The notes under the pieces were generated by a model. That model saw only the letters and a program-made list of their open reading frames with translations, did not search any database and was not told where the DNA came from. 64,000 nucleotides of DNA from NCBI RefSeq assembly GCF_002904335.1, contig NZ_PPHF01000037.1, positions 1 to 64,000 of the forward strand. Reading direction: 5' to 3'. The position numbers and the translations under genes are program-made. Source of the stretch: Amycolatopsis sp. CA-126428. GTDB taxonomy: Bacteria > Actinomycetota > Actinomycetes > Mycobacteriales > Pseudonocardiaceae. Numbering within the stretch: the stretch's first letter is position 1; each line of letters starts with the position of its first letter. Positions 9,159 through 16,464 of the stretch are shown here, piece after piece.

Positions 9159-9242
9159 GAATGACTCATTCGGGGCCTTCGCGTGCGGCGGAAACCGCCC
9201 GCGAAGGCCCCGAACCGGGGCCGGGCACGCGCCCGGCCCCGG
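9159..9242. repeat. Array of three perfect dyads (palindrome plus two GC-rich hairpins)
   Basis: Within the 384-base gap 9058-9441, which holds no convincing gene. Dyad 1 is the 13-mer gaatgactcattc at 9159-9171. Dyad 2 has 14-bp perfect arms tcggggccttcgcg (9170-9183) and its complement at 9200-9213; its loop itself folds (ggcgg/ccgcc). Dyad 3 has 12-bp perfect arms ccggggccgggc (9215-9226) and 9231-9242 with an acgc loop. They lie about 200 bases past the stop of the leftward reductase gene (9442) and 100 bases upstream of the leftward gene at 9057. They could terminate the former or be a dispersed repeat element; no T-run follows. Confidence 0.7.
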
Positions 9243-9441
9243 CCGGACTCACCCGAGGGTGCGCCGCGCGGTGCCGATCACGGCCGTCTTGTCGGTCGCG
9301 GCGCTGCGTTGCCCTGAGCTGTCTACGCTGAATACCGGCATTTCGAACTCCCCAGTTGAAGCCCGCACGGGTGCACGGGACTCGCGCGAGGGTAGAAGTA
9401 CCGTCGGTCGCGTGCCACCGTTTCGCCGGAATTCGCGGGAA

Positions 9442-11421
9442 TCAGGCACGGCGGCGCCAGATGAGCCGGGTCACCGCGGCGGCGACCGACGCGGGTGCGG
9501 ACCGCCGGGGGAGGTCGCGTGTCTCGGGCGCGGACTCCGGCATCGCCCGGTAGGCCAGGTGCGCGGCGAACCGGGCGAGCTTCGGCGCGGCGAGCGTCGC
9601 CAGTTCGGCGGCGCGGCCTTCGGGGAGGCTGAGGATCTCCGGCCGCTCCTCGCACGCCCGCACCACCAGCGCCGCGGCGCGTTCGGGGCTGCTGGACGGG
9701 ATTCCGCGGTAGCCGGTCGGGGCGATCATCGGCGTCCGGACCAGCGGCATCCGCACCGACGTGAACGTGACGCCGTCCGAGAGCGTCTCGCGCCCGGCCG
9801 TCAGGCCGAACTCCTCCAGGGCCGCCTTCGACGCCAGGTAGGCCGAAAAGCGCGGGGTGTCGGTCTGCAGGCCCTGGGTCGTGACGTTGACGACGTGGCC
9901 GAACCGGCGCTCGGCCATCGACGGCAGGAAGCCGAGGATCAGCCGGACCGGGCCGAAGTAGTTGATCGCCATCGTGCGCTCGAAGTCGTGGAACCGCTGC
10001 GTGGACAGCGCGACCGAGCGCCGGATCGACCGGCCGGCGTTGTTCACCAGCACGTCCACCGCGCCGTGGTCGCCGAGCACGTCCTTGACCAGCGCGTCGA
10101 CGGCGTCGCCGTCGGTGAGGTCGCACGGGTACGCCGCGGCCGTGCCGCCGGCCGCGAGGATTTCCGCGCGCACCTCTTCGAGCTCCGAAGCGCGGCGCGC
10201 CACGAGGATCACCTTCGCGCCCTTGCGGGCCACGGCGAGCGCGGACGCCCGACCGATCCCGGACGACGCGCCGGTGATCAGCACCGTCCGCCCGGCCAGT
10301 CCGGGGGTGCGGCGCGCGCGGTCGGGGTCGAGGTGGGCCTGCCAGTACCGGTAGAGCGGCGCCGCGTAGTCCCGCAGCTCGGGGAGCTCGAGGCCGCTGC
10401 CGAACAGCGCCGTCGTGGTACGCGCGGTGTCGAAGACGACGTCCATGGTCAGGTGCGGCAGCACGGCCAGGGGGACGCCGAGCTCTTCGAGGACGGCCGC
10501 GCGGGCGCCCCGGCCGCCGGGCACGCGGTCGAGCCCGGCCGCGGCCGCGTGCGCCAGGCGGCCGCCCGCGCGCCGCAGCGCGCCCGAGGGCCCGGCGGGC
10601 AGCACGGCCCGGATCACCGGGCCGCCCGCGGCGCGCGCGAAGGCGTTGTAGACGGAGTTGAGCGGCTGCGGGCGCGCGGCGGCGAGGTGGTAGGTCGTCC
10701 CCGAGGGGGCGTCCCGGTGCATCAGGAAGTCCATCGCCTCGACGACGTAGTCGACCGGCACCAGGTTCGTCGCGCCCAGGTCGGGGGCGGCCAGCGGGAG
10801 CCGCCGGGGCAGGGCGGCCAGCCGCGAAATCGCCGGGAGGAAGTAGTAGGGCCCGTCGACCTTGTCCATCTCGCCGGTGCGCGAGTCCCCGACGACGGCC
10901 GAGGGCCGGTAGACGCGGAAGGGCAGCGACTGCTCGCGGACGAGCTTTTCGGCCTGGAACTTCGTCGCGTGGTACGGGGAGCCGAAGCGCTGGCCGAGGT
11001 CGAAGTCGGTTTCGGTGAACCGCCCGGCGTGGTCGCCGGCGACGGCGATCGACGACACGTGGTGCACCAGCCCGTCCCGCGCCGCGGCGGCGAAGGCGAG
11101 CAGGTGGCGGGTGCCTTCGACGTTGGCGCGCCGGTTGGCGTCCTCGCCGGCGGTGAGGTCGTAGATCGCGCCGAGGTGGACGACGTGGTCGAGGTGGGGC
11201 AGCTCGGCGGGGTCGGCACCGAGCCGGGGTTCGGCGAGGTCGCCGAGCACCGGGTGCAGCTTGTCCGCGCCCGGCCAGTCGCGTGCCAAGGTGGCCAGGC
11301 GCTCGCGGGAGGTCTCCCGCACCAGCGCGTACACCGCGGACGTCTCCGGCCGCTTCAGCAGCCGCGCGACCAGGCGTTTTCCGATGAAGCCCGTCGCGCC
11401 CGTCACGAAGTAGGTCGTCAT
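9442..11421 (-). CDS. Two-domain fatty acyl-CoA/aldehyde reductase (extended SDR fused to classical SDR)
   Basis: 659 residues. The N-terminal NAD(P)-binding_4-like domain has TGATGFIG (7-14), VHLGAIYDLT, HVSSIAVAGD and the Y150-x-x-x-K154 pair. The C-terminal classical SDR (about 370-610) has TGASSGIG, NNAG and SAYLASK. This order matches the fused mycobacterial/marine acyl-CoA reductases that make fatty alcohols for wax esters by two successive reductions. In the C-terminal domain the usual catalytic serine position (VNVSS in relatives) reads VNVTT, a conservative change worth noting. The last 60 residues include an Arg-rich tail. ATG 11421 is preceded by AAGGGACC. A 16-bp dyad lies 32 bases upstream of the start. 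Confidence 0.85.
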   Translation of the reverse strand: MTTYFVTGATGFIGKRLVARLLKRPETSAVYALVRETSRERLATLARDWPGADKLHPVLGDLAEPRLGADPAELPHLDHVVHLGAIYDLTAGEDANRRANVEGTRHLLAFAAAARDGLVHHVSSIAVAGDHAGRFTETDFDLGQRFGSPYHATKFQAEKLVREQSLPFRVYRPSAVVGDSRTGEMDKVDGPYYFLPAISRLAALPRRLPLAAPDLGATNLVPVDYVVEAMDFLMHRDAPSGTTYHLAAARPQPLNSVYNAFARAAGGPVIRAVLPAGPSGALRRAGGRLAHAAAAGLDRVPGGRGARAAVLEELGVPLAVLPHLTMDVVFDTARTTTALFGSGLELPELRDYAAPLYRYWQAHLDPDRARRTPGLAGRTVLITGASSGIGRASALAVARKGAKVILVARRASELEEVRAEILAAGGTAAAYPCDLTDGDAVDALVKDVLGDHGAVDVLVNNAGRSIRRSVALSTQRFHDFERTMAINYFGPVRLILGFLPSMAERRFGHVVNVTTQGLQTDTPRFSAYLASKAALEEFGLTAGRETLSDGVTFTSVRMPLVRTPMIAPTGYRGIPSSSPERAAALVVRACEERPEILSLPEGRAAELATLAAPKLARFAAHLAYRAMPESAPETRDLPRRSAPASVAAAVTRLIWRRRA

Positions 11422-11452
11422 GGCCGGTCCCTTCAGTCGGGACGGACTCTAA

Positions 11453-11468
11453 CCTACTGCAAAGTAGG
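11453..11468. promoter_or_regulatory. Operator-like dyad upstream of the acyl reductase gene
   Basis: cctactgcaaagtagg: 6-bp perfect arms (cctact/agtagg) around gcaa, 32 bases upstream of the leftward start at 11421 and just downstream of the 11505-11705 gene. The position suits repression of the reductase by a TetR-like or similar dimeric regulator. No regulator gene is adjacent, so the partner is unknown. Confidence 0.4.
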
Positions 11469-11504
11469 AACGGTAGTTGTCAGTATTGCCGGGTCGAACC
11501 CCGG

Positions 11505-11705
11505 CTAGCTTTCTTCTTCGTCTGCCGTCGCGACGACGGCGTCCCGCAGGGCGGCCCGCAGCCGTCCGACGTCGAGCGGCCCGAGCACCGCCGCTTCGCC
11601 CGGCGGCGCGACCAGCACCACCTTGTCGTTGCTGACGAACACCGTCACATCCCTGCGCCGGCCGGCCAGATCCCGGCAGCCGATCGACCACTCGCCCCGA
11701 CTCAT
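11505..11705 (-). CDS. Small hypothetical protein (66 aa)
   Basis: Not assigned to a family. The sequence begins MSRGEWSIGCRDLAGRRRDVTVFVSNDKVVLVAPPGEAA (split here by eye into a Cys-containing head and a beta-rich core) and ends with a helix, RLRAALRDAVVATADEEES. The alternation of hydrophobic residues in VTVFVSNDKVVLVAPPG and the acidic tail look like a genuine folded small protein rather than a shadow. It is upstream of and codirectional with the acyl reductase (84 bases apart) but the dyad between them suggests separate control. It resembles the many small regulators or DUF397-type partner proteins of actinomycetes only in size. Confidence 0.55.
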   Translation of the reverse strand: MSRGEWSIGCRDLAGRRRDVTVFVSNDKVVLVAPPGEAAVLGPLDVGRLRAALRDAVVATADEEES

Positions 11706-11804
11706 GGTCGCCGCCCTCCGCTTCCCTTGTCGTGGTCGTGCTTCGTGCGAGGGTGGGAGCGGCCGCCGGCGGAGCTATGACGCGGGTTCACCCGATCTGC
11801 CTAC

Positions 11805-11836
11805 TCGCGGGTTTTGTCTTGCGCTTCGCGGGTTTT
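11805..11836. promoter_or_regulatory. Direct repeat tcgcgggtttt, two copies 21 bp apart
   Basis: Identical 11-mers at 11805-11815 and 11826-11836, spaced two helical turns (21 bp), in the 206-base region between the small minus-strand gene and the reductase starting at 11912. Same-face direct repeats of this kind suit cooperative regulator binding. They lie about 75-105 bases upstream of the reductase start. Confidence 0.4.
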
Positions 11837-11911
11837 CGGCGTAGCTCCGGTCGTGGCGCGGCCGGTTCGGGAGTAGCGTCCCGGGGCACGAGCCGTCCCC
11901 GGGAGGTCTGG

Positions 11912-13135
11912 ATGTCGGAACCGCGGAAGATCGTCATCGTCGGTGCGGGCCTGGGTGGGGCGTCCGCGGCGGCCGCGGTGCGCGAACGCGGGTACACCGG
12001 CGAAATCCTGCTGATGGGCTCGGATCCGCACCGCCCGTACGAGCTGCCGCCGCTGTCGAAGGGCGTGCTGCTGGGCAACGCCGACGAGCCCGACTGGGTG
12101 CACGAAGAGAAGTTCTACGCCGAGAAGGACATCCGCTTCAGCGCCGGCGTCACGGCGACCCGGCTCGAGCTCGGCGCCCGGCTGGTGCTCGACGACGCGG
12201 GCGGCGAACACCGCTACGACCGGCTGGTGCTGGCGACCGGCTCCCGGCCGCGCCCGCTGCCGGTGCCCGGCGGCGACCTGCCCGGGCTGTCCACGCTGCG
12301 CACCCTCGACGACGCGCTCGAGCTGCGTTCGGCGTTCGCCGCGGCCGAGCGCGTGGTGATCGTCGGCGCCGGCTGGATCGGCTCCGAAGCGGCCGCGGCG
12401 GCCCGGAAGCACAACGCGGAGGTGACGGTCGTCGACCCGGCGCCGGTGCCCCTGGCGAACGTGGTCGGCGAGACGGTCGGCGGGGTGTTCCGCGACCTGC
12501 ACGTCTCGAACGGCGTGCACTACCGCTTGGGTGAGCAGGTCGCGGAGATCACGGGCGGCCCGGACGGCGTCCGCGGCGTGCGCTTGAGCGGCGGCGAAGA
12601 GCTGACGGCGGACGTGGTCCTGATCGCGGTCGGCGCGGCCCCGAGGGTGGAGCTGGCCCACGCGGCGGGCTTGGAGCTGGCGGACGACGGCGGGGTGGCG
12701 GTGGACGCGGGCCTGCGCACGTCGGCACCGGACGTCTACGCGGTGGGCGACATCGCGGCCCACTTCCACCCGCGGTACGGGCGGCGCGTCCGCGTGGAGC
12801 ACTGGGCGAACGCGAAGGACCAGGGCACGCACGTGGCGCGGAACCTGCTGGGCGAGAACGAGCCGTTCCTGGCCTCGCCGTACTTCTTCACCGACCAGTA
12901 CGACCTGGGCTGCGAGTACCGCGGCCTGGCGGACCCGGCCTCGGACGAACTGGTGGTCCGCGGCGACCTGCCGTCCCGCGAGTTCACCGCGTTCTGGCTG
13001 CGCGAGGGCGAAGTGGCGGCGGCGATGAACGTGAACATGTGGGACGACGGGGATGCCTTGGGTGCATTGGTCGACGGCCACACGAAGGTGACGGCGGAAC
13101 AGCTCAAGACGGCGGATCTGGCGTCGCTGACCTGA
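11912..13135 (+). CDS. FAD-dependent ferredoxin reductase (BphA4/rubredoxin reductase-like)
   Basis: 407 residues. The FAD site is VIVGAGLGGASAAAAVRERG near the N-terminus, the NAD(P)H site VVIVGAGWIGSEAAAAARK near residue 145, and YAVGDIAAHFHPRYGRRVRVEHWANAKDQG (in two parts) is the family hallmark. A reductase C-terminal domain with WLREG and VAAAMNVNMWDD follows. It transfers electrons from NAD(P)H to a small ferredoxin that serves a P450 or oxygenase; no ferredoxin or P450 gene is adjacent, so the partner is elsewhere. ATG 11912 follows GGGAGG. Its 3' end overlaps the convergent MerR gene by 32 bases. Confidence 0.9.
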   Translation: MSEPRKIVIVGAGLGGASAAAAVRERGYTGEILLMGSDPHRPYELPPLSKGVLLGNADEPDWVHEEKFYAEKDIRFSAGVTATRLELGARLVLDDAGGEHRYDRLVLATGSRPRPLPVPGGDLPGLSTLRTLDDALELRSAFAAAERVVIVGAGWIGSEAAAAARKHNAEVTVVDPAPVPLANVVGETVGGVFRDLHVSNGVHYRLGEQVAEITGGPDGVRGVRLSGGEELTADVVLIAVGAAPRVELAHAAGLELADDGGVAVDAGLRTSAPDVYAVGDIAAHFHPRYGRRVRVEHWANAKDQGTHVARNLLGENEPFLASPYFFTDQYDLGCEYRGLADPASDELVVRGDLPSREFTAFWLREGEVAAAMNVNMWDDGDALGALVDGHTKVTAEQLKTADLASLT

Positions 13136-13847
13136 GACGTTCCCGCAGCAGCGCATCGAGCCGTCGCCAAGCGGGTGACGACGCGTTGACCGCACCCTGC
13201 ACCAGCGCCGGGATCGCGGAACCCCGCTCGTACGCAGGCAGTTCCACGCCGTACCGGGCCCGGGTCGCGGCGACGAGCCGTGAAGCCAGCGCCTCGACGC
13301 GCGGGTCGTGCGGGTCGAGGTCGTGGATCCGGTCGTACTCGAGGACCAGGGAAAGCAACACCGGGTCGCCCAGCATCGCCGACTGGTCGCGGAAGTTCGT
13401 GCGGGCCGTCTCCGGGTGGGTGGCGAAGACCAGCAGCCACAAGTCGTTCTGCAGGGTCACCCAGCGCTCGCTGAACCCGAGGCCCGGCAGCCGCCCGAGG
13501 TAGGCCACCACCTCGTCCGGCAAGGGCGAAAGGTCGCCGCCGGCCAGGCGCCGCAGGCGGGAGCGGGTGGCCTGCAAGGCCTCGATGCGGGCGGCCAGGT
13601 CGTCGTCGATCTGCCGGAGCGCCGCGGCGAGCCCGTCGCCGGCGCGGAGTTCGCGGATGCGGGCCAGCGGGACGCCGGCCTCGGCGAGCGTGCGGACCTT
13701 GATCAGCTCGACCGCGTCGGACGCGCGGTACCGGCGGTACCCGGAACTGTCGCGCTCCGGCTCCGGGAGCAGGCCCTTCGCGTGGTAGACGCGGATCGTC
13801 TTGGCCGTCACCCCGACGTACCCGGCGAGCTGTCCGATCGTGAGCAC
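13104..13847 (-). CDS. MerR-family transcriptional regulator
   Basis: 247 residues from GTG 13847. MerR winged HTH at residues 1-70: LTIGQLAGYVGVTAKTIRVYHAKGLL and GYRRYRASDAVELIKV. A coiled-coil dimerisation helix follows (about 78-115, with RIRELRAG and LAARIEALQATRSRL), then a helical C-terminal effector domain of about 130 residues with no cysteine pair, arguing for an organic ligand rather than metal. The start is placed at VLTIGQL because the HTH begins there; the open frame upstream runs through the operator. It is divergent from the small gene at 13902 with a textbook MerR dyad between them, so it probably controls that gene and itself. Confidence 0.88.
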   Translation of the reverse strand: MLTIGQLAGYVGVTAKTIRVYHAKGLLPEPERDSSGYRRYRASDAVELIKVRTLAEAGVPLARIRELRAGDGLAAALRQIDDDLAARIEALQATRSRLRRLAGGDLSPLPDEVVAYLGRLPGLGFSERWVTLQNDLWLLVFATHPETARTNFRDQSAMLGDPVLLSLVLEYDRIHDLDPHDPRVEALASRLVAATRARYGVELPAYERGSAIPALVQGAVNASSPAWRRLDALLRERLRSATPDPPS

Positions 13848-13866
13848 CCGGCCATCCTCGCACTTG

Positions 13867-13887
13867 ACCTTGCCCCAGGGGCAAGGT
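13867..13887 (+). promoter_or_regulatory. MerR-type operator-promoter
   Basis: A 21-bp perfect palindrome whose core is ccttgccccaggggcaagg (13868-13886). On the plus strand TTGACC (13864-13869) forms a -35 element, and an ATGCT-like -10 begins at 13891, giving a long spacer largely filled by the dyad, as in classical MerR-activated promoters. It serves the 13902 gene; that message would be nearly leaderless. It also lies 20 bases upstream of the merR start on the other strand. Confidence 0.7.
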
Positions 13888-13901
13888 TGCATGCTGGCCG
13901 C

Positions 13902-14162
13902 ATGACCGATCACGAAACCCTGCGCGCGCTGGCCGACGAGGGCAACGAGACCGCGCTCGACCGGCTGGCCGGCCTCGCCGACGCCCGCGGCGACGTCGAG
14001 GAGCTGAGCGAGCTGCTGGACGAAGGCTGCGAACACGCCGGCGAGCTGCTCACCCGCCGGGCGGTCGCCGCGAAAGACCTCTTGCAGCTGCAGCGGATCG
14101 CCGACGCCGGCCACGAACCGGCGGGCGACGAGCTCGAACGCCTCCTGTCCACCCCCTCGTGA
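13902..14162 (+). CDS. Small helical protein with leucine-rich helix pairs (86 aa), MerR-regulated
   Basis: Protein starts MTDHETLRALADEGNETALD and consists of repeated short helix pairs: ALADEGNETALDRLAGLAD, DVEELSELLDEGCEHAGELL, DLLQLQRIADAGHEPAGDEL. The recurring A/G-D-x-G-(N/C/H)-E-x-A turn suggests three Sel1- or HEAT-like repeats of about 25-30 residues, so a protein-interaction or chaperone-like role is possible; no catalytic motif. It is the only gene behind the MerR dyad. Its stop codon TGA (14160-14162) lies inside the 44-bp palindromic terminator. Confidence 0.7.
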   Translation: MTDHETLRALADEGNETALDRLAGLADARGDVEELSELLDEGCEHAGELLTRRAVAAKDLLQLQRIADAGHEPAGDELERLLSTPS

Positions 14163-14200
14163 GTGGTAAGGCGGGTTCTAACCCGCCTTACCACTCACGA
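14157..14200. terminator. 44-bp palindromic bidirectional terminator (repeat copy 1)
   Basis: Perfect 21-bp arms (14157-14177 and 14180-14200) around the 2-base centre ct; the left arm starts tcgtgagtggtaaggcgggt. It contains the stop codons of both convergent genes (TGA 14160-14162 on plus, TAG 14178-14180 on minus), so the last residues VSGKAG of the efflux pump are encoded by the palindrome. A second copy, identical in the opposite orientation, is at 22181-22224. Confidence 0.85.
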
Positions 14201-15404
14201 GCACTGGAGCCGGGCGCGTCAAGGCCAGGTAGGCCACCAGGGCCAGCACCGCGAACCCGGCCATGGTCGCGGCCATCGGCACCGCCGTGCCCGGCCCGCC
14301 CAGGCCGACCAGCGGCGTCGCCACCGCGCCCACCACGAACTGCAGGACGCCCAGCAGCGCCGAAGCCGCCCCGGCCGTGCGTGCGTGCGAAGCCAGGGCC
14401 AGCGAACTCGCGTTCGGCATCACCAGGCCGATGCTCGACACCAGCAGGAACAGCGACACCAGGAGCAGCGCCAGCGGCGCCCGGAAGAGGACCGAAGCCA
14501 GCACCAGAGCGCCGCCGGTCACGCCGAGCAGCAGGCCGGACCGCAGCAGCGCCCGCTCCCGGATCCGGCCGACCAGGCGGCCGTTGAGCTGACCCGCCAG
14601 CACGATCCCGACGCCGTTCGCCCCGAACACCACGCTGTACGCCTGCGGGCTGAGCCCGTACACGCCCTGCAGCGCGAACGACGAGCCCGAGATGTAGGCG
14701 AACATCGACGCGAACAGCAGTCCCGACGCCAGCGCGTACCCGGCGAACGACCGGTCCAGCGCCAGCCGCCCGTACGTCCGCAGCACCGGGCCGAGCCGGA
14801 GCGGGGACCGCGCGGCCGACGGCTCCGGCAGGAAGAACACCACCACGGCCAGCAGCAGCGCGCCGAACGCGGTCAGCACGACGAACACCCCGCGCCACGA
14901 CGTCCAGTTCAGCAGCTGGCCGCCGATCAGCGGCGCCAAGATCGGGGCCAGGCCGCTGACCAGCATCAACGTCGAGAAGAACTTCGTCATCGCGGTGCCT
15001 TCGAAGAGGTCCCGCACGGTGGCGCGGGCGATCACGATGCCCGCCGCGGCGCCGAGGGACTGCACGAACCGCGCCGCGACCAGCAGCCAGGCGTCCGGGC
15101 TCACCGCGCACAGCACCGAGCCCACGACGTACAGCGCCAGCCCCGCGAGCAGGGGGCGGCGGCGGCCCAGCGCGTCCGACAGCGGGCCGAGCACCAGCTG
15201 GCCCAGGGCGAGCCCGACGATGAACGCGCTGAGCGTCAGCTGCACCGTGCTGTCCGTCGCGTGCAGGTCGGCCGCCATCCGGGGCAGCGCGGGCAGGTAC
15301 ATGTCGATCGACAGGGGCCCGAACGCGGTGAGGCCACCCAGCACGAGGACGAACTTCAGCTGCGCCCGCCGGCTCGGCGCGGTACGTTCCGCCGTGGTGG
15401 CCAT
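14178..15404 (-). CDS. Bcr/CflA-type drug efflux MFS transporter
   Basis: 408 residues, 12 predicted membrane helices. Diagnostic N-terminus LGGLTAFGPLSIDMYLPALP (helix 1, DMYLPA motif of Bcr/CflA), loop 2-3 motif GPLSDALGRRRPL, and RFVQSLGAAAGIVIARATVRDL in helices 4-5. Drug/proton antiporter in the plasma membrane; related proteins export bicyclomycin, sulfonamides or chloramphenicol, but the substrate here is not predictable. ATG 15404 lies behind AGGGACG. It is transcribed alone and ends in the palindromic terminator. Confidence 0.92.
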   Translation of the reverse strand: MATTAERTAPSRRAQLKFVLVLGGLTAFGPLSIDMYLPALPRMAADLHATDSTVQLTLSAFIVGLALGQLVLGPLSDALGRRRPLLAGLALYVVGSVLCAVSPDAWLLVAARFVQSLGAAAGIVIARATVRDLFEGTAMTKFFSTLMLVSGLAPILAPLIGGQLLNWTSWRGVFVVLTAFGALLLAVVVFFLPEPSAARSPLRLGPVLRTYGRLALDRSFAGYALASGLLFASMFAYISGSSFALQGVYGLSPQAYSVVFGANGVGIVLAGQLNGRLVGRIRERALLRSGLLLGVTGGALVLASVLFRAPLALLLVSLFLLVSSIGLVMPNASSLALASHARTAGAASALLGVLQFVVGAVATPLVGLGGPGTAVPMAATMAGFAVLALVAYLALTRPAPVLVSGKAG

Positions 15405-15570
15405 GCACGTCCCTTCGTTCCCTCTCCGGGACCAGCGGGGAGCGCGCCGGTGCTATTCCGGCTGTGACCGGTGACACCCCGTGCTCACCCGACCATGCCC
15501 CGACACTGATCCGATCAATTTTGCGACCGATTCGGCGACGGCTCTGGATTGACGGTCTCGACTGCGATAT

Positions 15571-15581
15571 ACATCGGATGT
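15571..15581. promoter_or_regulatory. Candidate FadR-type operator before the L-fucose operon
   Basis: acatcggatgt, an 11-bp perfect dyad 30 bases upstream of the first gene of the operon. A matching site (acctcggatgt) lies upstream of the local FadR-type regulator at 22996-23006; both continue into a pyrimidine-rich tct/ttt. Shared spacing to starts suggests operator function (inference). Confidence 0.5.
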
Positions 15582-15610
15582 CTGGTCGGTGTGGGTGAAG
15601 GGAAACATCC

Positions 15611-16462
15611 GTGCAGCTGCTGCGTCTCGGGGAGCCGGGGAGTGAGCGTCCGTTCGTGCGCGCCGGCGACGGCACGACCTACGAACTGGGCGGCCTCACC
15701 GCCGACATCGACGGCGGCTTCCTCGCCGCGGACGGGATCGCGCGCGCCGCCGCCGCGCTCGCCGCGGGAGAGCTGCCGGCCGCTTCGGAGACCGGGCTGC
15801 GCGTCGGCTCGCCGATCGCCCAGCCCGGCAAGGTCGTCTGCATCGGCATGAACTACCGCCGCCACGCCGAGGAAACCGGCGCGACGCCGCCCACCGAGCC
15901 GGTCGTCTTCATGAAGGCGCCGGACGTCGTGGTCGGCCCCGGCGACGACGTCCTCATCCCGCGCGGGTCGGTCAGCACCGACTGGGAGGTCGAGCTCGGC
16001 GTCGTCATCGGCAAGACCGCGCGCTACCTCGAGAGCGTCGACGAAGCCCTCGAGCACGTCGCCGGTTATGTCGTCTCGAACGACGTCTCCGAGCGCGCGC
16101 TGCAGTTCCGCACCGCCCAGTGGGACAAGGGCAAGTCCTGCGAGAACTTCAACCCGCTCGGCCCGGCGCTGGTCCCCGCGAGCGAGGTGCCCGACCCGCA
16201 GGACCTCGGCCTGCGGCTGTGGGTCAACGGCGAGAAGAAGCAGGACTCGTCCACCAAGGACATGATCTTCAGCGTGGCCGAGATCGTCCACCACCTGAGC
16301 CAGGTGATGGTGCTGCGGCCGGGCGACCTGATCAACACCGGCACCCCGGAGGGCGTCGCGCTCGGGCAGCCCGACCCGAAGCCGTACCTGCGCGACGGCG
16401 ACGTCGTCGAACTCGAGATCGACGGTCTCGGGCGGCAGCGCCAGACCGCGAGGCAGGCCTGA
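15611..16462 (+). CDS. Fumarylacetoacetate-hydrolase family; likely 2,4-diketo-3-deoxy-L-fuconate hydrolase
   Basis: 283 residues. The FAH fold has metal ligands in [12 protein letters not shown] (two Glu) and the family blocks [53 protein letters not shown] and [13 protein letters not shown]. In the oxidative L-fucose pathway this hydrolase cleaves 2,4-diketo-3-deoxy-L-fuconate to pyruvate and L-lactate. That specific assignment rests on the neighbours: fuconate dehydratase, SDR, fucose dehydrogenase and fuconolactonase genes. Without that context it would be called a ureidoglycolate lyase-like FAH protein. GTG 15611 start; first gene of the operon. Confidence 0.85.
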   Translation: MQLLRLGEPGSERPFVRAGDGTTYELGGLTADIDGGFLAADGIARAAAALAAGELPAASETGLRVGSPIAQPGKVVCIGMNYRRHAEETGATPPTEPVVFMKAPDVVVGPGDDVLIPRGSVSTDWEVELGVVIGKTARYLESVDEALEHVAGYVVSNDVSERALQFRTAQWDKGKSCENFNPLGPALVPASEVPDPQDLGLRLWVNGEKKQDSSTKDMIFSVAEIVHHLSQVMVLRPGDLINTGTPEGVALGQPDPKPYLRDGDVVELEIDGLGRQRQTARQA

Positions 16463-16464
16463 CC

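Noticed and set aside
9249-9449. 66-codon minus-strand frame in the 9.2 kb gap
   Set aside because: Residue content is unremarkable, no ribosome site, and it overlaps the end of the acyl reductase gene; not enough to call a gene.
7102-11508. 1468-codon open frame on the plus strand
   Set aside because: It is antisense to the membrane protein and acyl reductase genes, is composed of Arg/Gly/His/Glu-rich low-complexity sequence with no recognisable domain, and has no ribosome site; a typical GC-rich shadow.
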